Notes under the pieces: generated by a model
What the model was told of the DNA's origin: nothing
The model's database searches: none
What the model saw: the letters and a program-made list of their open reading frames with translations, nothing else
Assembly (NCBI GenBank): GCA_964386505.1
Contig: CAYLSM010000083.1
Location: forward strand, 1-17,502
DNA length: 17,502 nt
DNA from: JAJFUG01 sp964386505
GTDB lineage: Bacteria > Gemmatimonadota > Glassbacteria > GWA2-58-10
Direction of reading: 5' to 3'
Program-made: the position numbers and the translations under genes
Shown: positions 15,001 to 17,502 of the stretch, piece after piece
How positions within the stretch are numbered: the first letter of the stretch is position 1
Layout: each line of letters begins with the position of its first letter

Positions 15001-15249
15001 CACCAGGGCATGAGTCTGGTGGATGCGGTGATCGAATCGGGCGCGGTGCGGTTCCGTCCCATCGCCCTGACCTCGGGCGCGATAATCGTGGGCGCGATCG
15101 TGATCCTGTTCGACCCGATATTTGCCGGACTGGCGGTGTCATTGTTCTTCGGAGCACTTGTCAGCACTGTGCTGACCCTGTTCGTGGTGCCGCTGTTCTA
15201 CTACCTGTACAAGGAACGCTGGGGCGGCGAGACTGAGCCGCAGGAATAA
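12025..15249 (+). CDS. RND efflux permease (AcrB/HAE-type)
   Basis: This 1074-residue inner-membrane drug/proton antiporter is close to the usual length (AcrB has about 1050). The architecture is standard: helix 1 (about 18-36), a large periplasmic loop with PREEEPQIVVP and GVEYVYSISSPGG, five helices (about 365-515), helix 7 (about 552-572), a second periplasmic loop, then the last five helices to about 1062. TM4 reads TGLVVDDSIIVVENIYRHY with the proton-relay pair D422-D423. This marks it as the hydrophobe/amphiphile (HAE) type; the D-x-x-x-D-x-x-x-x-x-x-E pattern of CzcA/CusA metal pumps is absent. It overlaps the adaptor gene by 4 bp (ATGA) and has a good GGGAGG site. The substrate cannot be told; the N-terminal 'PREEEPQI...PGVEYV' style is shared with TriC-like pumps. 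Confidence 0.96.
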   Translation: MSMQLAGKIGQSFIQSKITPLLVILSLFLGAVALIKTPREEEPQIVVPMVDVMAGLPGATPAEVEARLAKPLEEMFWEIPGVEYVYSISSPGGAMVVVRFYVGQDIERSLVKLYNKIYYNMDRMPAGATMPLVKSRSIDDVPVLGLTLWSNRYDGFELRRMATELEERVKKLNNVSETQVIGGQRRQLRVTVDPDKLASVNLSLLQLVPMLQAANVDLPAGSFENNNQMFLVETGNWITSAEDLGRLVVGANMGKPVYLQDVSTIEDGPEEVRDHVFFGLGPAAAKKGLAPVDSSRYEYTAVTLSVAKRKGSGASGVAKDVEQQVEELKGVVIPSDVQVTVTRNYGETADEKSNELLFHLALSIIAVTLIIALTLSPRGAAIIFVSVPVTFALTLFSYYAFGYTINRVTLFALIFVTGLVVDDSIIVVENIYRHYSLRTLPPLQAAVAAINEVGNPTVLATLTVIVSILPLVTVGGLMGPYMSPMPIGASLAMTFSLMVALMMAPWFAYRLLKGSYGKSHGEGLRTEDTRTYRLYRRYMLPLIERPRVRWTFVLIVVATVVASTGLFYLRWVEVKMLPFDNKSELQVVIDMPEGTTLERTTQLSMEIGDYLRTVPEVTDYQIYSGTSGPYNFNGLIRHYFMRRQPNLADIQVNMLPKGERKRQSHEIAVAVRGPVTALGDKYGARIKIAEIPPGPPVISTLVAEVYGPSYEQQLDVARQVKDVFSNTPGVVDVDWMVEDDQVRFVYAVDKEKAALNGISTAEVARTLRLALAQDGLAMGHMDSEQEPVEIVLRLPRERRSSVEDLKGLYLSSPAGTQVPLGELVTVEQRSLDKTIYRKNLRRVVYVTGDVAGSIESPVYAILDMKDRISRISPPGGGYEIQQYYAGLPKHDQKITMKWDGEWDITQEVFRDMGASFAVVIVLMYFLLVAWFHSFFTPIIMMLPIPLTLAGVIPGHWILGTFFSATSMIGVIALAGIMVRNSVLLIDFIETRLHQGMSLVDAVIESGAVRFRPIALTSGAIIVGAIVILFDPIFAGLAVSLFFGALVSTVLTLFVVPLFYYLYKERWGGETEPQE

Positions 15250-15254
15250 ATTCG

Positions 15255-15286
15255 CCGTGGCAGGGGCCGCAGGGTTCCTGCCACGG
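15255..15286 (+). other. Intercistronic hairpin between permease and PII-like genes
   Basis: CCGTGGCAGG (15255-15264) and CCTGCCACGG (15277-15286) form a perfect 10-bp stem with a 12-base loop in the 57-bp gap. No T-tract follows, only the GGAGGGG ribosome binding site of the next gene, so it is unlikely to stop transcription fully. It could protect the upstream mRNA or set the ratio of pump to the small downstream protein. Confidence 0.55.
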
Positions 15287-15306
15287 GCAGATTGGAGGGG
15301 ATGAGG

Positions 15307-15600
15307 ATGAAAATGCTAACCATCATAGTCAGCCGCGACCTGAGCCACGAGGTCGAGGACATTATCGCCAACCTGCATGTCGACTGCTACGTGCAGTTCC
15401 CGGACGCCCTGGGGATCAGCCACAGTTGCAAGGGAATGCTGGGCGACAACCTTCCCTGGGAGGCCTCGGTGATGATGGTCTCTGGGGAGGACGACAAACT
15501 GGAGGCCCTGGCCGAGAAAATCCAGGCGCATGTGGCGGCCAAACCGTTCAAGCCCTGCCTGCGGATGATGTTGAGCGCGGTGGACAAGGCCTGGACCTGA
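15307..15600 (+). CDS. Small PII-like (ferredoxin-fold) protein linked to the RND pump
   Basis: This 97-residue soluble protein reads as a beta-alpha-beta-beta-alpha-beta ferredoxin-like fold: strand MLTIIVS, helix HEVEDIIANLH, strand CYVQFP, a loop DALGISHSCKGMLGDNLP where PII proteins carry the T-loop, strand ASVMMVSG, helix KLEALAEKIQAHVA, strand CLRMMLSAV. Short PII-like proteins (DUF3240 and similar groups) occur beside RND and metal pumps and are thought to regulate them, but the match here rests on size, predicted fold and context. His24, Cys27, His39, Cys41 and Cys84 could bind a metal or act in redox sensing. The ATG at 15307 is seven bases after GGAGGGG; the ATG at 15301 is too close and the TTG at 15292 is within that site. 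It is the last gene of the operon, 24 bp before the terminator stem. Confidence 0.72.
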   Translation: MKMLTIIVSRDLSHEVEDIIANLHVDCYVQFPDALGISHSCKGMLGDNLPWEASVMMVSGEDDKLEALAEKIQAHVAAKPFKPCLRMMLSAVDKAWT

Positions 15601-15624
15601 GTATAATGCAGGACTTGTTTTCGG

Positions 15625-15661
15625 AACGGCCGGGTATTCATAAGAATACCCGGCCGTTTTT
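15625..15661 (+). terminator. Intrinsic terminator of the efflux operon
   Basis: AACGGCCGGGTATTC (15625-15639) and GAATACCCGGCCGTT (15644-15658) form a perfect 15-bp stem with an ATAA loop, followed by TTTTTG. It starts 24 bp after the PII-like stop codon and closes the six-gene unit. Confidence 0.93.
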
Positions 15662-16010
15662 GTTCAGTGCTCTTCCAGAGCCTCCGGGAAAAGAATGCAG
15701 TAATACTGGCCAGTTCAGCTCAGCCGCATAGTACTCCCCAAACTCTCGTATAATTGTTGTCCATATTATTTGCCCTGCCTCTCAGAAGAAACTATTTTAA
15801 ACCCGCCAAGAACGGAAATCTTGTAAAGTCGTTTCCTTCCGCCGGAATCCTTTCCTTTTAGACGGACCGTAGTGATATTAGTTGACCATGCCGGGCGACT
15901 ACCTCCCAAAGCCTGGCTGTAGCTTGTGCATTCGGCTTTTAGACAGAATTCATTCCTTGCTGTCTCTGCATAGATGCGCGGTCATTCATGTCCAGGAGGA
16001 GCCTGATCCG
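15662..16010 (+). other. Non-coding gap before the GH3 gene
   Basis: This 349-bp stretch has clearly lower GC than the flanking genes and no supported gene. It must hold the promoter of the GH3 gene but no convincing -35/-10 pair is visible: TATAAT at 15749-15754 has no -35 at the right distance, and TTGACC at 15882-15887 has no -10. CTTTTAGACGGA (15855-15866) recurs as CTTTTAGACAGA (15936-15947), 81 bp apart, and TTCCG-C-CGGAA (15837-15847) is a small palindrome; either could be an operator. AGGAGGA at 15994-16000 is the ribosome binding site of the next gene, ten bases before its ATG. Confidence 0.5.
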
Positions 16011-17502
16011 ATGCGTAAACCCAACCTGTTTCTAATCCTTGGAGGACTCTTTGTCAGCGTAATTCTGATTAACATGCTGGCCTGCTCCGAGGCTGGACAG
16101 AAAATGCGCTTCAGGGACACCAGTCTTTCGTTCGAGGAACGGGCCGCCGACCTTGTCTCCCGGATGACCCTGGACGAAAAAATCTCTCAGATGGGCCACA
16201 TGGCGCCGGCGATCGAGCGCCTGGACGTACCGTCCTACTGCTGGTGGAGCGAGGCCCTGCACGGAGTGGCCTACCTCAAGGCCGCCACGGTGTTCCCGCA
16301 GGCGATCGGGCTGGCCGCGACCTGGGACCAGCCGCTGATGCTGCGAGTGGCGACCGTGATCTCGGACGAGGGGCGGGCCAAGTACCACGAGGACCTCCGC
16401 CACAACGACCGGCGCCTGTTTCACGGCATCACTTTCTGGTCCCCCAATATCAACATATTCCGCGACCCGCGCTGGGGCCGCGGCATGGAAACCTACGGCG
16501 AGGACCCTTTCCTCACCGCCCGATTAGGCGTGCAGTTCGTGCGCGGTATGCAGGGTGACAATCCTAAATACCTGAAAACTGTGGCCACCCCCAAGCACTA
16601 CGCAGTGCACAGCGGCCCGGAGCCAGAGCGACACAAGTTCAACGCTGTGGTGGGCCAGCGCGATTTCCTCGAGACCTATCTGCCGGCTTTCCGCGCCACG
16701 GTGGTCGAGGCCGGAGCTTTCAGTGTCATGGGCGCCTACAACAGTTTCCGCGACCAGCCCTGCTGCGCCAACCCCACCCTGCTCACCGACATCCTGCGAA
16801 ACGAGTGGGGTTTCCAGGGCTATGTGGTCTCGGACTGCGGTGCAATCCAGGATATCTACGAGGGCCATGCCAAGGTCAAGACCGGGCCCGAGGCCGCTGC
16901 TCTTGCGGTCGCGGCCGGCTGCGACCTCAACTGCGGCCTGGTGTTCCAGAACGATCTCCGTAAAGCCGTGGATACGGGTCTGCTCGGAGCGGACCAGATC
17001 GACACTGCGGTGCGGAGGCTGTTCCTGGCGCGGATGAAACTCGGTATGTTCGACCCGGACTCCCTGGTGCCCTACGCCTCGATCCCTTTCGCGAACAATG
17101 ACTCGCCGGAACACCGTGAGCTGGCCCTGGAGGCCGCGCGCAAATCGATAGTCCTGCTCAAGAACGAGGGTGGGCTTCTCCCGCTCGACCGCAAACGCTA
17201 CCGGAACGTTCTTGTGCTCGGCCCCCAGGCTTTCTCGCTCGACTGCCTGTTGGGCAACTATTACGGCATGCCCTCGGCTTACTCCACGGTGCTCGATGGT
17301 ATCCGCGGCAAGCTGCCGGAGGGCGCACAGGTGACCTACCGGACCGGCTGCGCGATTGCGGAGGATTTTCCAAATTTCGAGTGCGTGCCGCCCAAGGCGT
17401 TGTTTGCCCCAGAGGGCGAAAGCGCGGGGCTGAAAGTCGAGTATTTCGCCTCTGCCGATCTGTCCGGCCAGCCAGTCAGAACCGGCTCGGAAGAGCTGAT
17501 CG
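16011..17502 (+). CDS. Glycoside hydrolase family 3 beta-glycosidase lipoprotein (partial, 3' end missing)
   Basis: The first 497 residues are present, with the frame open to the window edge. A lipoprotein signal ends in MLAC (Cys at about residue 24), so the enzyme is probably anchored in the envelope. The GH3 N-terminal barrel follows: SWWSEALHG-type segment (YCWWSEALHGVAY), FWSPNINIFRDPRWGRGMETYGEDP, KHYAVHSGPEPERHKFNA (K195-H196) and YVVSDCGAI with the catalytic nucleophile D275. The second domain starts at about residue 365 (ARKSIVLLKNEGGLLPL). The last residues, LKVEYFASADLSGQPV, look like the first strand of a PA14 insertion, as in many GH3 enzymes. The acid/base Glu would lie beyond the window. 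The HSGPEPERHKF form is frequent in xylosidase- and glucosidase-type members; the substrate is not settled. The ATG at 16011 is ten bases after AGGAGGA. Confidence 0.93.
   Translation, partial: MRKPNLFLILGGLFVSVILINMLACSEAGQKMRFRDTSLSFEERAADLVSRMTLDEKISQMGHMAPAIERLDVPSYCWWSEALHGVAYLKAATVFPQAIGLAATWDQPLMLRVATVISDEGRAKYHEDLRHNDRRLFHGITFWSPNINIFRDPRWGRGMETYGEDPFLTARLGVQFVRGMQGDNPKYLKTVATPKHYAVHSGPEPERHKFNAVVGQRDFLETYLPAFRATVVEAGAFSVMGAYNSFRDQPCCANPTLLTDILRNEWGFQGYVVSDCGAIQDIYEGHAKVKTGPEAAALAVAAGCDLNCGLVFQNDLRKAVDTGLLGADQIDTAVRRLFLARMKLGMFDPDSLVPYASIPFANNDSPEHRELALEAARKSIVLLKNEGGLLPLDRKRYRNVLVLGPQAFSLDCLLGNYYGMPSAYSTVLDGIRGKLPEGAQVTYRTGCAIAEDFPNFECVPPKALFAPEGESAGLKVEYFASADLSGQPVRTGSEELI

Noticed and set aside
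12283..15003. 906-codon open frame on the minus strand opposite the RND permease
   Set aside because: It is the antisense shadow of a well-supported permease gene; its product is rich in His, Gln, Arg and Asp with no domain pattern, as expected from GC-rich codons read backwards.
12025..15249. Heavy-metal (CzcA/CusA) type RND pump
   Set aside because: TM4 has the VVDD relay of HAE pumps and lacks the spaced Asp/Asp/Glu pattern of metal pumps, despite the PII-like neighbour.
15581..15607. TGGACA-N15-TATAAT promoter-like match
   Set aside because: The spacer is short and the strong terminator at 15625 would stop any transcript at once.
1..17502. CRISPR array, tRNA or rRNA genes, insertion sequences
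   Set aside because: I saw no regularly spaced repeats, cloverleaf-type sequences, rRNA motifs, transposase genes or terminal inverted repeats in the window.

Overview
This is a GC-rich, densely coded window from a Gram-negative bacterium. The diderm envelope is shown by a TolC-type outer-membrane factor, an RND pump and two lipoprotein signals. The lineage cannot be fixed from this sequence alone; the mix of GT-C glycosyltransferases, an MttB-family protein, a GH3 glycosidase and a sigma-54 regulator would fit an FCB-type, deltaproteobacterial or candidate-phylum genome, but that is only a guess.

Left part (1-6999, all on the minus strand, read right to left). A promoter at about 7078-7050 drives a two-CBS-domain protein (6999-6550), which ends in a strong hairpin. 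Next comes a compact co-directional run: a membrane-anchored transglutaminase-like protein (6396-5002), a GT-C/GT39-like membrane glycosyltransferase (4974-3649), an MttB-family methyltransferase without a pyrrolysine codon (3606-2197), a second GT39-like transferase (2149-359) and the start of a secreted esterase-like hydrolase (282-1). The last gene has an in-frame TAG at a position that looks like a tyrosine, with the frame intact on both sides.

Centre and right (7000-15660, plus strand). A divergent promoter drives a PAS/AAA+/Fis sigma-54 activator (7230-8663) with a cysteine-rich sensory domain. The AT-rich gap behind it looks like a complete sigma-54 control region: phased TTAAC boxes including a 9-bp inverted repeat (8660-8735), an IHF-like site (8766-8778) and a -24/-12 promoter (8822-8837). 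It leads into six co-directional genes: thioredoxin, a YgaP-like two-helix membrane protein, TolC, a lipoprotein membrane-fusion protein, an RND permease and a small protein that looks PII-like. They end at a near-ideal intrinsic terminator (15625-15660). I read this as one regulated unit: a redox-responsive tripartite efflux pump with its own thiol module at the front and its own small regulator at the back. It is the best candidate here for a poorly described system.

Right end (15661-17502). A 350-bp non-coding gap is followed by a lipoprotein GH3 beta-glycosidase (from 16011) that runs off the window at the start of what looks like a PA14 insertion. It is a separate transcription unit, probably for plant-polysaccharide breakdown.
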